In this document: piece after piece, positions 25,093 through 33,612 of the stretch | Position numbering within the stretch: the stretch's first letter is position 1 | How the letters are laid out: every line of letters starts with the position of its first letter | Source: CAYGBW01 sp964348185 | GTDB lineage: Bacteria; Desulfobacterota; BSN033; WVXP01 | Assembly: GCA_964348185.1 (NCBI GenBank) | Contig: CAYGBW010000135.1 | Coordinates: forward strand, 1 to 36,503 | Direction of reading: 5' to 3' | Length of the DNA stretch: 36,503 bases | Program-made: the position numbers and the translations under genes | Notes under the pieces: model-generated | Database searches by the model: none | What the model saw: the letters and a program-made list of their open reading frames with translations, nothing else | What the model was told of the DNA's origin: nothing

Positions 25093-27684
25093 TCATTCAG
25101 AACCCATGTCCAAATCCGGGGCCAGGACCGTGAGCTTGGCCGGTATAACCTTTCTGTATACCTCCTGAGGGTGAAGCCTTTCCCCATTAACCGTGAGGAG
25201 ATCCCGTTCTATCTCGATTCCGAAGAGGCGGTTGTTTTCCTCCAAGTATGGCCGGATGAGGGACCAGTCGCGGTCGAGGAACGCTGCGAATTCCCCACCG
25301 TTGAGCTGGTGTGCCGTGAGTCTCTCATGGGGGTCTCTGATATAGATGGCACCCCCGCTCGCCAGAGAGAAGAGGTTCCCTCCTGGATAGGGTGTGGCTA
25401 GCTCCCTGACCTGACCATCCTTGTCGAAACAGAGGCCATTGACAATCGCAAACCCCCCTCCCTTGAGGGGATCGCCGGCCATGAACGATTCGGCCAAATA
25501 GTCGAGACACGTGCCATTGATCACCACCCTCGGGGCACCTACAGCGTTGATCAACGGCCGACCTGCAGCCTGCCCCCTGACATAGACCGACCCTCCTTTG
25601 GCCCCGTAGAGAAAGGTCTGACCCACGTCCCCGTGGATGACGATTTTCCCTGATTTGAGGATCTGTCCCACCTGATCCTGACCGCTGTCATGCACGATGA
25701 GTTCAGCACCATCCATGGAAGAGGCGAGATAATCCCCCGAGCTACCGAAGACATGAAGGCAGACCCCTTGGCTTCTCGGACCTAGGCCTGATCCTACGAA
25801 ACGATGGCCTTTGAGCCTGTAACAGATCAGCCCCTTCCATCCCATCTCCCAAGCCTCAACCAGAAACCGGGCGAGGCATTCGTGGCCCTCAATGGGGAAG
25901 TCCCGACCATCGACAGCCAGCCATTGGCTGCCCACTGGGGGAAGCATCTCCTGACGGTGCTGCCAATCCATCCTCACATGGGAACCGGGTTGATCGTTGG
26001 CCAGGGGGAGGGAGTCAAAAACCCGGTTGAGGGAAGAGCGAGACCAATGGAGGATCTGATTCCGTCGGTAAGGACCGGTCGGGTAACACCGGTCGTTCAG
26101 TAGGGTCAGAATGTCGATCATTCGCTCCCTGATCTTCCCATCTTCCTCCTGTGCCCTTTGTGCCAGAAAGTCAAACAGGTCTTTGGCGTCCCCCTGGCCG
26201 CTGTGGATCAAAGCCGAAATCTGCCGGAACTGGGTCTCCTTCTCTGGAAGCTCGACCAGGGTCTCCCTGATTTTCAAGGGGTCACGTTTGGGAACTCGCC
26301 TCCGGGCGGGCAGATCGTCGTGAACGGGGGGACTCAGGGTCTGACCGAACTTATTGGTACAGATCAACCGCTTCGCTCCGTTTTCTTGTGCTAGACTGAA
26401 AATAAAGGCCCCCCCGTCTGTGTGGCTCCCCCCCCGGGCATTCCAGTAGAAGTCAGCCACAGGGCAAATCCTCTCATCCTCTTTGGACAGGCTCTCTAAA
26501 GTGGCGTCGATCGCCTGCTTTTCCGAGGCAATCAGACCCACGGAGACCTCGCCTCCATGGAGGGCAAACACCTGAGGCCGGAGCATGGCGGTGTCCGTGA
26601 TGCCGATGAGCTGCCACACTTTTGCCCCAGCAGTCGTACGGGCGATAATGAAAAACCAGGGTCCGTCCGGAGAACCGTGGATGTGAGTCTGCTGGATGGC
26701 CCTGTATATCGGTTTCTTCTCAGGGGGCAGCAGTTCGTAGTCGAGTTCAGTCGTGGGAGCCAGCGCCTCGATAATGTATTCCAGGGGGTAGTGATAGCGC
26801 CGATTGAGAAGGTCGAAAACGAGAACGGCAACCTCTGTGTCGGTCAGAAACTGGGGGGCGCGGCCTCTTTGACTCAAGTATTCGGTTACAGAGTGGTAGT
26901 TGGCAAAATCTCCGTTGTGAACCAAAGCCTCGTGCATTCCCATGAAAGGATGAGCCCCTCCCGGATGCCATACCCTTCCCTTGGTCGGATAGCGCTGGTG
27001 ACCAATCCAAACGTGGGCCTTCACGTCTTCCAAGCGGTAATAGTGGACCACATGCTCGGCATATCCCACAACCTTGAGAATAAACATGTTGCGGCCGTGG
27101 GAGAGAACGAAGGCCCTTTTTTCTCCCAGAGAACTGTAGAATTCCTCGTTTATGCGAAAAGAGTTTTGAAAGACGAACTCATCTTCAGCCTCGAGGGCCC
27201 TGTCGTCCTCCCAGCCCATGGAAGCCAGGAAGGAACCCAGAATATCCTCTTTGACGCGGCAAAAATAGCGCCACACGTCCGGTGGCCTGACTTCCAATCC
27301 TTGCATGTCCCGATAGTCTCCTGCCGTGGAGATGGGACCTGCCTGATGCACATGAAAATGGGGGAAGATGTATTTTTTTTCAATGGCTGACCTGCAGGTT
27401 GGATCGAGGAGGGCGATCTGAATCAGGTAATCCTCTTCGAGTTCACGCTGGGAGACAGAGAGCTGCTCAGGACAGAGTCCAACGGCAGCAATCCCGCCCC
27501 CTTTCCCATTGCCCCGGTTGTGCATCTGCGTGCAAGGAGAAAGGATGTGACGGCCAGCAAAGGGGATGGTGGAGGCGTACCCCACCACGCCACATCCACC
27601 CTCTTGGGCGACTCTTTTCCTGGACAGATCACGGTTTTTGACTAGGCTTGGCCAATGATCATCTGCTGTCTGGATAGTCCTCAT
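25093..27684 (-). CDS. Glutamate synthase-type amidotransferase fused to GXGXG domain
   Basis: 863-aa protein joining two of the three parts of GltB. The N-terminal part is a class-II glutamine amidotransferase, with catalytic C32 in EGGCGVVGYA, HNRGNGKGGGIA, GHQRYPTKG, and HNGDFANY. The C-terminal part is a GXGXG beta-helix domain (about 640-800; GSGLGPRSQGVC, HGDVGQTFLYGAKGG, GAPRVVINGTCLDYLAE). The central FMN domain is missing and is encoded by separate genes upstream. The nucleophile lies 31 residues in, so a propeptide must be removed if the enzyme is active. It frees ammonia from glutamine and presumably feeds it to the FMN partner. Its start overlaps the upstream gene by 26 bp, so they are translationally coupled. 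Confidence 0.88.
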   Translation of the reverse strand: MRTIQTADDHWPSLVKNRDLSRKRVAQEGGCGVVGYASTIPFAGRHILSPCTQMHNRGNGKGGGIAAVGLCPEQLSVSQRELEEDYLIQIALLDPTCRSAIEKKYIFPHFHVHQAGPISTAGDYRDMQGLEVRPPDVWRYFCRVKEDILGSFLASMGWEDDRALEAEDEFVFQNSFRINEEFYSSLGEKRAFVLSHGRNMFILKVVGYAEHVVHYYRLEDVKAHVWIGHQRYPTKGRVWHPGGAHPFMGMHEALVHNGDFANYHSVTEYLSQRGRAPQFLTDTEVAVLVFDLLNRRYHYPLEYIIEALAPTTELDYELLPPEKKPIYRAIQQTHIHGSPDGPWFFIIARTTAGAKVWQLIGITDTAMLRPQVFALHGGEVSVGLIASEKQAIDATLESLSKEDERICPVADFYWNARGGSHTDGGAFIFSLAQENGAKRLICTNKFGQTLSPPVHDDLPARRRVPKRDPLKIRETLVELPEKETQFRQISALIHSGQGDAKDLFDFLAQRAQEEDGKIRERMIDILTLLNDRCYPTGPYRRNQILHWSRSSLNRVFDSLPLANDQPGSHVRMDWQHRQEMLPPVGSQWLAVDGRDFPIEGHECLARFLVEAWEMGWKGLICYRLKGHRFVGSGLGPRSQGVCLHVFGSSGDYLASSMDGAELIVHDSGQDQVGQILKSGKIVIHGDVGQTFLYGAKGGSVYVRGQAAGRPLINAVGAPRVVINGTCLDYLAESFMAGDPLKGGGFAIVNGLCFDKDGQVRELATPYPGGNLFSLASGGAIYIRDPHERLTAHQLNGGEFAAFLDRDWSLIRPYLEENNRLFGIEIERDLLTVNGERLHPQEVYRKVIPAKLTVLAPDLDMGSE

Positions 27685-29149
27685 GGAGTAACAAGTCTCT
27701 CCTTCCGCGGAGTTCCTCGATCGAACTCAGATCAAGACGCCAAAGGGTCTCCATCAACTCGATCTTCCAGGCGTGGTAGAGATTGGTAATCCTTTGGATC
27801 GCCCAATCTGTACTCATCAGGTTTGAGAGTTCCTCATCCGTGGTGGCAATACCCCGGGGACAGCCCCGGCCACTCTCGCAATTACCACACCGACAGCACT
27901 CAACCGCGACAAGCTCCGCCGTCCCAATGACGACTCCATCTGCGCCCAGAGCAATGGCTTTGGCGGCATCATGAGGGGTCCGGACGCCGCCGCCCGCCAT
28001 CACGGTGATTTCATCCCTGATGCCCTCTTCCTCAAGAAACCTGTGCACCTTGGGTATGGCGTATTCAATAGGCATGGCAATGTTCTTTTTGGCAATTTCC
28101 GGTGCCGCCCCTGTCCCGCCGTATCCCCCGTCGAGATGGAGGATATGAGCCCCGGCGTAGTAGCTCCCCACAGCCACCATGTCGATGTCTGTAGGGGTGG
28201 ATACCTTGACCGAAATCAGGGCATCCGGATTGATCTCTCGAATCCAATCCAGATGCTTCTTGTGGTCTTCAACGGAATAAACGCTGTGAAAGGGGAAGGG
28301 AGAAAACAGGCTACAGCCCGGCACAGTCTCTCGCAAGGCAGCCACGGCAAGGGTCACCTTGTCTCCGAGCAGGTGGCCCCCCAGACCGGGCTTTGCCCCC
28401 TGAGCGTATTTGAATTCTACGATGGGGGTCCTCTGGATGGTCTCTTCCCGCACACCAAAAAGACCCGTGGCCACCTGGGTAATCACCCAGGGGGCGTAGG
28501 GAACCAACTCCTCCGGGTATCCCCCCTCCCCCGTGCACGTGAAAGTGCCCATGTTTTTGGCCGCGCCCGCCTTGCCAATCATGGTGGGAAGGCTGATGGA
28601 GCCGAAGGACATGCCCCCCCCATAGAATGGAACTTCGATGGACAGGTCCCTTTCCTGGTTTCGCCGGTTGAGACGGAGGGAGAGGGCGATGTCCGAGGCG
28701 AGAACCGATCCTGAATCTGGTTTTGCCCTCTTCCATTTGAAAAGGAGTCTGTCGAAACCACCGCCCGATTGTCCTCGTTCCGCATCCCTCACCCCTTTGG
28801 GAGGAAAACCGGTCTCTGCCATCTCCCACGTGGCAAGGATCAGTTCGGGAGTCCACCGCCAGTCCCCGAGGGTCTCAAGCAAAGGATTGTCCGAAACCGA
28901 GAGGGCGTCCCTCGGACAATGGGCCACACAGAAAAAGTCGTTCTCCCTACACGCAGTCCCTTGACATCTTTCGGGATGAGGGGATGTGACGAAGTTCTGC
29001 CCCGTCCGAATCTCATGGACACCCAAGGGACACATCTCCACACAGGTGCCACATCGAATGCAGCGATCAGTCCGCTCAATGTGAAACCGTGCCAGTGCCA
29101 ATCGAAATCGCGAGGGAGTCTCCTTGATTTCTGGTTGCTGGTGCTTCAC
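27659..29149 (-). CDS. Ferredoxin-type glutamate synthase FMN subunit (archaeal-type GltB core)
   Basis: 496-aa protein with the glutamate synthase FMN/Fe-S core preceded by a ferredoxin-like part. N-terminal cluster motifs are C30, C33, C36, C40 and a less regular set C62, C67, C74, C78. The core retains the active motifs: GGGMSFGSIS, TGEGGYPEEL, KYAQGAKPGLGGHL, HLDGGYGGTGAAPE (about 337-350) and the 3Fe-4S-type CCRCGNCESGRGC (416-428). This protein should therefore reduce 2-iminoglutarate to glutamate using electrons delivered through its clusters. It overlaps the upstream paralog by 4 bp and the downstream amidotransferase gene by 26 bp. No GltD-type NADPH subunit is in view, so ferredoxin or the FAD/Fe-S protein may donate electrons. 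Confidence 0.88.
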   Translation of the reverse strand: MKHQQPEIKETPSRFRLALARFHIERTDRCIRCGTCVEMCPLGVHEIRTGQNFVTSPHPERCQGTACRENDFFCVAHCPRDALSVSDNPLLETLGDWRWTPELILATWEMAETGFPPKGVRDAERGQSGGGFDRLLFKWKRAKPDSGSVLASDIALSLRLNRRNQERDLSIEVPFYGGGMSFGSISLPTMIGKAGAAKNMGTFTCTGEGGYPEELVPYAPWVITQVATGLFGVREETIQRTPIVEFKYAQGAKPGLGGHLLGDKVTLAVAALRETVPGCSLFSPFPFHSVYSVEDHKKHLDWIREINPDALISVKVSTPTDIDMVAVGSYYAGAHILHLDGGYGGTGAAPEIAKKNIAMPIEYAIPKVHRFLEEEGIRDEITVMAGGGVRTPHDAAKAIALGADGVVIGTAELVAVECCRCGNCESGRGCPRGIATTDEELSNLMSTDWAIQRITNLYHAWKIELMETLWRLDLSSIEELRGRRDLLLHEDYPDSR

Positions 29150-30561
29150 GGTGCTTGCCCCTGAAAGACTTCGCTCTCCAGTTGATCAAAATAAAGGGCT
29201 CTCCCCGTTTCACCCCTCAAACGTCGAACCTCCCTCAAGCCCATGGCCCCGAGAACCTCCAGGAGCTGGTTTCGCCATGCCCCCATGAGATTGACAAGCC
29301 GCGTCGCTCCCCACTCGGGATCGATGTCAGGCAAACGACGAGGGCACTGCTTGGGAAGGGTACACTCCCGACACGCCAGGCACTCCAGCCCGATCAAAAG
29401 GGGTTTCGTAATCATCACGCCGTCAGCCCCCGAAATGATTGCCTTGGGAACGTGTTCTGCCGCGGCAATCCCCCCGCTGACGAGGAGGGTGACCTGATCC
29501 CGGATGCCCTTTCCAACCAGGCGCAGGTGGATCCCCTGGAGCGTGTCTTTGAGGAAAGGGTTCCCTGGGATGCGAGGGGCCCGCCCGGAATCGTCCGCCA
29601 TGAGGTGGACCACGTCGACTCCGCCGGCCACCAGAGTCTCTACGACCCGTTCCCCGTTGGGTTGAAGGGGAACTTCAACGGAGACGATCGCGCTGGGTTT
29701 GATCGCTCTGACCTTCTCCATAACCCGAGCCCAGTGGCCCGTATAAGGGATTTCCACCATAGCCGCCCCTTCAATGAGAGGCCGAACCTTCTCCAGGTCG
29801 CCGTTGACGCGGGGAACTCCCAATGGACGGTAGGGTTTGAGATCGCTCACCCAACCTCCAGGATCGAAGGTAAAAAACGTGTCCAGGGCGCAGGCGGCAA
29901 GACAGACCGCCTGAGTCACATTGATCCCGTAGATTTCGTGACTTATGGGGCCGAAGAGCACAGGGATGGGCAGATGGACGGTATGGGGCAGTGCTGTGGT
30001 AGGACCGCCCATTCGGTCGAATCCCAGATGGTCAGGCTTGGTGCCGACGTCGATGCCTGTGTGGATATACTCCCTCCCGTGGATGCCATCCCGCGTGGGC
30101 CTGACGATTTCTGACATGTCTGTCCACATGGAATCAAACCCCGGACCCGAGAAAGGCCCTCTGTACCCGGCCCCGAGAACGGGGATCTTGCCGGTTTCGG
30201 CCTGGGCCCATGTCGACGAGATGATTTCTGGCGTCCAACATTCATCCCCGAGCTGCCTATACTCGGGGTTGATGATCTTCGACAGAGATCGGGTGGGGCA
30301 TTCCTGGATACACCGGTAGCAGTTTTTGCAGAGATGATCCTGGGGCTCAGCCATGAGACGGACATCATCGGCTCTTCTCCCATGGACTTCGTATATACAC
30401 TGCTTGGCACAACGCCCACAGTTGATGCATGTCTCAGCCCTGAGGATCTTGAAACGGCCAATGGGAGTATACCGGGGCAGAGCACAACTCGTCTGAATGC
30501 TGTAACGCGCTGGCTGCGCCTCACCAATTGTCAACCATTCTCTGGTATTCATCACTCTCAT
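29146..30561 (-). CDS. Degenerate glutamate synthase-like Fe-S protein
   Basis: 471-aa paralog of the next gene. Two clear [4Fe-4S] motifs (C45, C48, C51, C55; C78, C81, C84, C88) precede a TIM-barrel region of the GltB core type, ending in a CLACRECTLPKQC cluster and the LGAMGLREVRRLRG tail. The motifs needed for glutamate synthase chemistry are changed: where the neighbour has GGGMSFGSIS, this protein has VLFGPIS; where it has TGEGGYPE, this has FDPGGWV; and in place of DGGYGGTGA it has MADDSGRAP. It is probably not itself an active synthase, and may be a structural or electron-transfer partner. The ATG at 30561 (AAGGA upstream) is chosen; ATG 30552 is possible. It overlaps both neighbours. 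Confidence 0.8.
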   Translation of the reverse strand: MRVMNTREWLTIGEAQPARYSIQTSCALPRYTPIGRFKILRAETCINCGRCAKQCIYEVHGRRADDVRLMAEPQDHLCKNCYRCIQECPTRSLSKIINPEYRQLGDECWTPEIISSTWAQAETGKIPVLGAGYRGPFSGPGFDSMWTDMSEIVRPTRDGIHGREYIHTGIDVGTKPDHLGFDRMGGPTTALPHTVHLPIPVLFGPISHEIYGINVTQAVCLAACALDTFFTFDPGGWVSDLKPYRPLGVPRVNGDLEKVRPLIEGAAMVEIPYTGHWARVMEKVRAIKPSAIVSVEVPLQPNGERVVETLVAGGVDVVHLMADDSGRAPRIPGNPFLKDTLQGIHLRLVGKGIRDQVTLLVSGGIAAAEHVPKAIISGADGVMITKPLLIGLECLACRECTLPKQCPRRLPDIDPEWGATRLVNLMGAWRNQLLEVLGAMGLREVRRLRGETGRALYFDQLESEVFQGQAP

Positions 30562-32365
30562 CCATTTCCTTGACGAACGCGGCCATGGCGTCAACGGGAA
30601 CCCCGTCCTCTCCGGCCACCCTCCTTTCCAGCTCTTCCCAGGCCTCTACGAGTCGGAGTCGGCTCTGACAGATCCCCTCACACGCGCGGCAGTGGAGGCA
30701 CAGAAACACCTTTTCCCTCTCCTCAGGGGAGAGGGTCTTCCCGTCTGAGATTTTTTGAATCACCCGGAGTTTGGATCTGGCCGCGAGGGCTTCATCCTTC
30801 CTGACTCGATAGGCCGGACAAACGGAGAGACAGCTTCCGCAGTGGCTGCACAGCAGGGCCGCCCGTTCCATAGGAGTCAGGGGCCTGGGGGGCGTTGATT
30901 TGCCAGAGACGAGGGGTCCCACCACCCGTGCCAGAAGGGGGGACGCAACAAGCAGGGCCTTCATTAAGAATCGGAATACCCCGGGCCGGAACGCCTGTCC
31001 CGGAATGTTGAAAAACCGTGTCCCCATGCCAAAATACCGGTGAGGATTGAACAGATGGCCCGAATCCACCTGGTCCTTCCACCCCCTCAAGGCATTCAAA
31101 GATGGAAGACTGAACCTGTACCTGACAAAGGGGCTGTTCCAGATTCCCAGGCCGTAGGGCACCCCTCCCTGATCCACGGCGATCTGGGTCAGTAGGGAGG
31201 TCAGGACAAGGCCCACGAAGTAGGGCAGGGGTCTGTCGGGTTCGGCGAGAAAATGGGGCATCATCAGGAACCGGTGAGGTTCGACCCCATGGGCTTCCAC
31301 CATAAGTTCAAACCCCATCCCCTCGGCAAGACGACGAATTCTTTTCACGTAGGCCGCTGCAGCCCAATCTTCCAAGAGGGTCTCACTCGCGAGGAGACAC
31401 GACCCGGCCCGACTCATGCGTAAGGGGAAGAGACGTTCATGCCATAGGAAGCGAGCCAGGTATTCAGCCCCTTTCCTGCCCCCCAGGGTCGCCAGTTTCT
31501 TCCGATCCCTATCCTCCTCAAACACGACCAACACCGAGGGCCTTGGCTCAAGCAAGGGCTCACCATAAAACCGGTTGACCTCCGTGATGAGATGGGGATC
31601 CATGAATTTGATATGGTTACAGATCGTACGCTTTTCCATCAGGGAGCGCATCCATTGGAAAGCCTCCCCTTCCCTCTCAAATGAGACCACTTCCGGAAAG
31701 GTCCCTTTTGGCCGTTGCCTCACCTTCAGAGAAACCTGGGTGACCAACCCCAACTGTCCCTCGGTCCCGAAGAGACGATCGAACCAGGGATCGGATGGCG
31801 AGAGGTCTCTCACCTCTCCCGTCGGGAAGATCACCCGTATGGAGAGAACGTGATTCTTGAGGTGGCCAAAGCGGAGGCTGTTGATTCCCAACCCTCCCGT
31901 GGCCACCCAACCCCCCACGGAGGAATAGTAGCTGCTGGGATAGGTGTAGAGGGCCAAACCCCTTCCCTCTAGGAACCCATCCAGGTCGACCCATCTCGTA
32001 CCAGCCTGAACCGTGACCGAGAGAAGGGAGGGATCGAAATCGATAACTCTGTTCAGGAAACTCAGATCGATCACCACCTCCCCAGCGGTCGGGATGACGT
32101 TACCAAACCCGGAAGAGGCAGTCGTTCTCGAGATGATGGGAATTCCGTGGGCCCTGCAATAGCGGATGACTTCAACCAGTTCGTCCTCTCTAGCAGGCTG
32201 GACCACACACCCTGGGGTGAATCTGAAAAGAAGGCCTCTGATAGAGTTCGGAAACGTTCCCAGGTCGTGGCTGTAGAGCTCGCGATCTGATGCGAGGGTC
32301 ATGACCCTACCTTCCGTAAGTCTTTGACCTAGCTCAACGATCTGAGTCGAAGTGATCGTTTTCAA
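30521..32365 (-). CDS. FAD-linked oxidase with C-terminal Fe-S domain (GlcD/LDH-like)
   Basis: 614-aa protein. A PCMH-type FAD-binding domain (about 45-230; PAREDELVEVIRYCRAHGIP, SVGGWVATGGLGINSLRFG, GTEGQLGLVTQVSL) is followed by a FAD-oxidase C-terminal region and two cysteine clusters, CSHCGSCLSVCP (about 502-512) and CLHCRACEGIC (about 555-565), the usual paired [4Fe-4S] layout. Family members oxidise 2-hydroxyacids such as D-lactate or glycolate. Here it is first in a run of glutamate-synthase-like genes and overlaps the next gene by about 40 bp, so it may supply electrons to them; this is inference. The TTG at 32365 follows GGAG; ATG 32302, with GGAAGG upstream, is an alternative. Confidence 0.85.
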   Translation of the reverse strand: MKTITSTQIVELGQRLTEGRVMTLASDRELYSHDLGTFPNSIRGLLFRFTPGCVVQPAREDELVEVIRYCRAHGIPIISRTTASSGFGNVIPTAGEVVIDLSFLNRVIDFDPSLLSVTVQAGTRWVDLDGFLEGRGLALYTYPSSYYSSVGGWVATGGLGINSLRFGHLKNHVLSIRVIFPTGEVRDLSPSDPWFDRLFGTEGQLGLVTQVSLKVRQRPKGTFPEVVSFEREGEAFQWMRSLMEKRTICNHIKFMDPHLITEVNRFYGEPLLEPRPSVLVVFEEDRDRKKLATLGGRKGAEYLARFLWHERLFPLRMSRAGSCLLASETLLEDWAAAAYVKRIRRLAEGMGFELMVEAHGVEPHRFLMMPHFLAEPDRPLPYFVGLVLTSLLTQIAVDQGGVPYGLGIWNSPFVRYRFSLPSLNALRGWKDQVDSGHLFNPHRYFGMGTRFFNIPGQAFRPGVFRFLMKALLVASPLLARVVGPLVSGKSTPPRPLTPMERAALLCSHCGSCLSVCPAYRVRKDEALAARSKLRVIQKISDGKTLSPEEREKVFLCLHCRACEGICQSRLRLVEAWEELERRVAGEDGVPVDAMAAFVKEMDESDEYQRMVDNW

Positions 32366-32716
32366 GGGGATGGCTCCGAATTCAGAATCAGCACTTCATG
32401 GACGTAGGGATAGAAAACGGGGGCGTCCCAAAGGAAAGACCATAAGCTACAAAGCTGTTCAATTTTACTCGAAAATTGGACTCCTTTGCAATAGAAAACG
32501 CAAAGTTTCCCGACAGAATGGGCAGGCATCCCGGTGCTCCCCAGGAGGCTGCATATTCCTTGAAAGGCTTAAGATTCATCAGAGCGCTGTGAATTGATCG
32601 CTGATTCTGGGGTATGATCGCCTCAGAGAGGAGGAAAAGATGAAAACCGATTGACAGAAATCATATTTCTCATATCTTATAAGGGGATGGGATAAACAGC
32701 ATAGAGAGGATATTCC
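32366..32716. other. Divergent promoter region
   Basis: About 350 bp between the divergent FAD/Fe-S oxidase and ANTAR genes, with no convincing gene. On the plus strand a promoter toward the ANTAR gene is visible at 32651-32678. On the minus strand a weaker pair, TTGCAA (32486-32491) and TAAAAT (32462-32467) with 18-bp spacing, may serve the oxidase operon. No terminator with a T run is seen in either leader. Confidence 0.5.
32651..32678 (+). promoter_or_regulatory. Sigma-70-type promoter of the ANTAR gene
   Basis: TTGACA at 32651-32656 is a perfect -35 element. TATCTT at 32673-32678 is a moderate -10 element at 16-bp spacing. It precedes the ANTAR gene start at 32717 by about 40 bp, with AGAGAGG before the ATG. 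Confidence 0.5.
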
Positions 32717-33436
32717 ATGGGCCAGGACTCAGGGACCCGATCGAGGGTCCCCCATGAAAAACAGATCGAAGCCCTCATGGAGATCAGCCAGGCCATCTCT
32801 TCTGATCTCTATCTGGAGGACATCCTGAAACTGATCGTGACGGTCACGGCAAACGTGATGCAGTCAAAAGTCTGCTCCTTGTGGCTTTTGGACGAAAAAA
32901 CCAAAGTCCTCAAAATCAGGGCGACCCAGACCATCAGTCAGGAGTACCTCAAAGAGAGAAGCCTTCGCCTGGGGGAAGGGGTGGTCGGTTACGTGGCCCA
33001 GGAGAGGAAGCCGGCTGTCATTCTGGACGTGTTGAAAGAGCCTCGATTCAAGGAGAAAGAACTGGCGAGAAAAGAGGAACTCTGTTCCATGCTTAGCGTC
33101 CCCATGCAAATCAAAGACAGAATCATCGGGGTCATCAATTGCTATACCTCCGCCCCTTACCGTTTTACCGACACTGAACTTGCTCTCCTCACAACGGTCG
33201 CGAACCAGGCAGCCGTCTGCATTGAAAATACAGAACTCATGGTCAAGTCCAGAGTCATTCAGGAGGAGCTGGAATCGAGAAAACTGGTGGAAAGGGCCAA
33301 AGGAATCCTTATGAAGCAACAGGGGCTCGATGAAGAAAGGGCTTTCAAAAAGATTCGAAAGAAGAGTATGGACAGCCGGAAAAGCATGAGAGAAATCGCA
33401 GAGGCCGTTATTCTGGCCTACGAAATTCAGAAGTAA
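32717..33436 (+). CDS. GAF-ANTAR RNA-binding antiterminator
   Basis: 239-aa regulator. A GAF domain (about 25-180; LRLGEGVVGYVAQERKPAVI, SVPMQIKDRIIGVINCY) senses a small ligand or partner. A C-terminal ANTAR domain (about 185-237; KLVERAKGILMKQQGLDEERAF, MREIAEAVI) binds paired RNA hairpins and prevents transcription termination. GAF-ANTAR proteins respond to signals without a phosphorylation site, and ANTAR proteins such as NasR control nitrogen-assimilation genes. A matching RNA target lies about 2 kb away in the leader of the glutamate synthase-like gene at 33613-35271. The ATG follows GAGAGGATATTCC. The gene is convergent with that target. Confidence 0.93.
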   Translation: MGQDSGTRSRVPHEKQIEALMEISQAISSDLYLEDILKLIVTVTANVMQSKVCSLWLLDEKTKVLKIRATQTISQEYLKERSLRLGEGVVGYVAQERKPAVILDVLKEPRFKEKELARKEELCSMLSVPMQIKDRIIGVINCYTSAPYRFTDTELALLTTVANQAAVCIENTELMVKSRVIQEELESRKLVERAKGILMKQQGLDEERAFKKIRKKSMDSRKSMREIAEAVILAYEIQK

Positions 33437-33612
33437 TCCTCGGGCCGGAATCACCAGCCCCTTGCACTTGATTCCCCAACCCAGGCCCGGCGCCACATAG
33501 CCCTAAGGCTTACCGCGGTTCAGGGGGGCATACCTCGACTTGGTCGTCACAATGCCCCAGTCCCCAGGTCAAATTGCAATAATCGATGAATCTCCTCACC
33601 GCATGACCTGCA

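Noticed and set aside
32352..32597. 81-residue open frame in the divergent gap
   Set aside because: Runs through the promoter region of the oxidase operon, has no start context and low-complexity basic composition.
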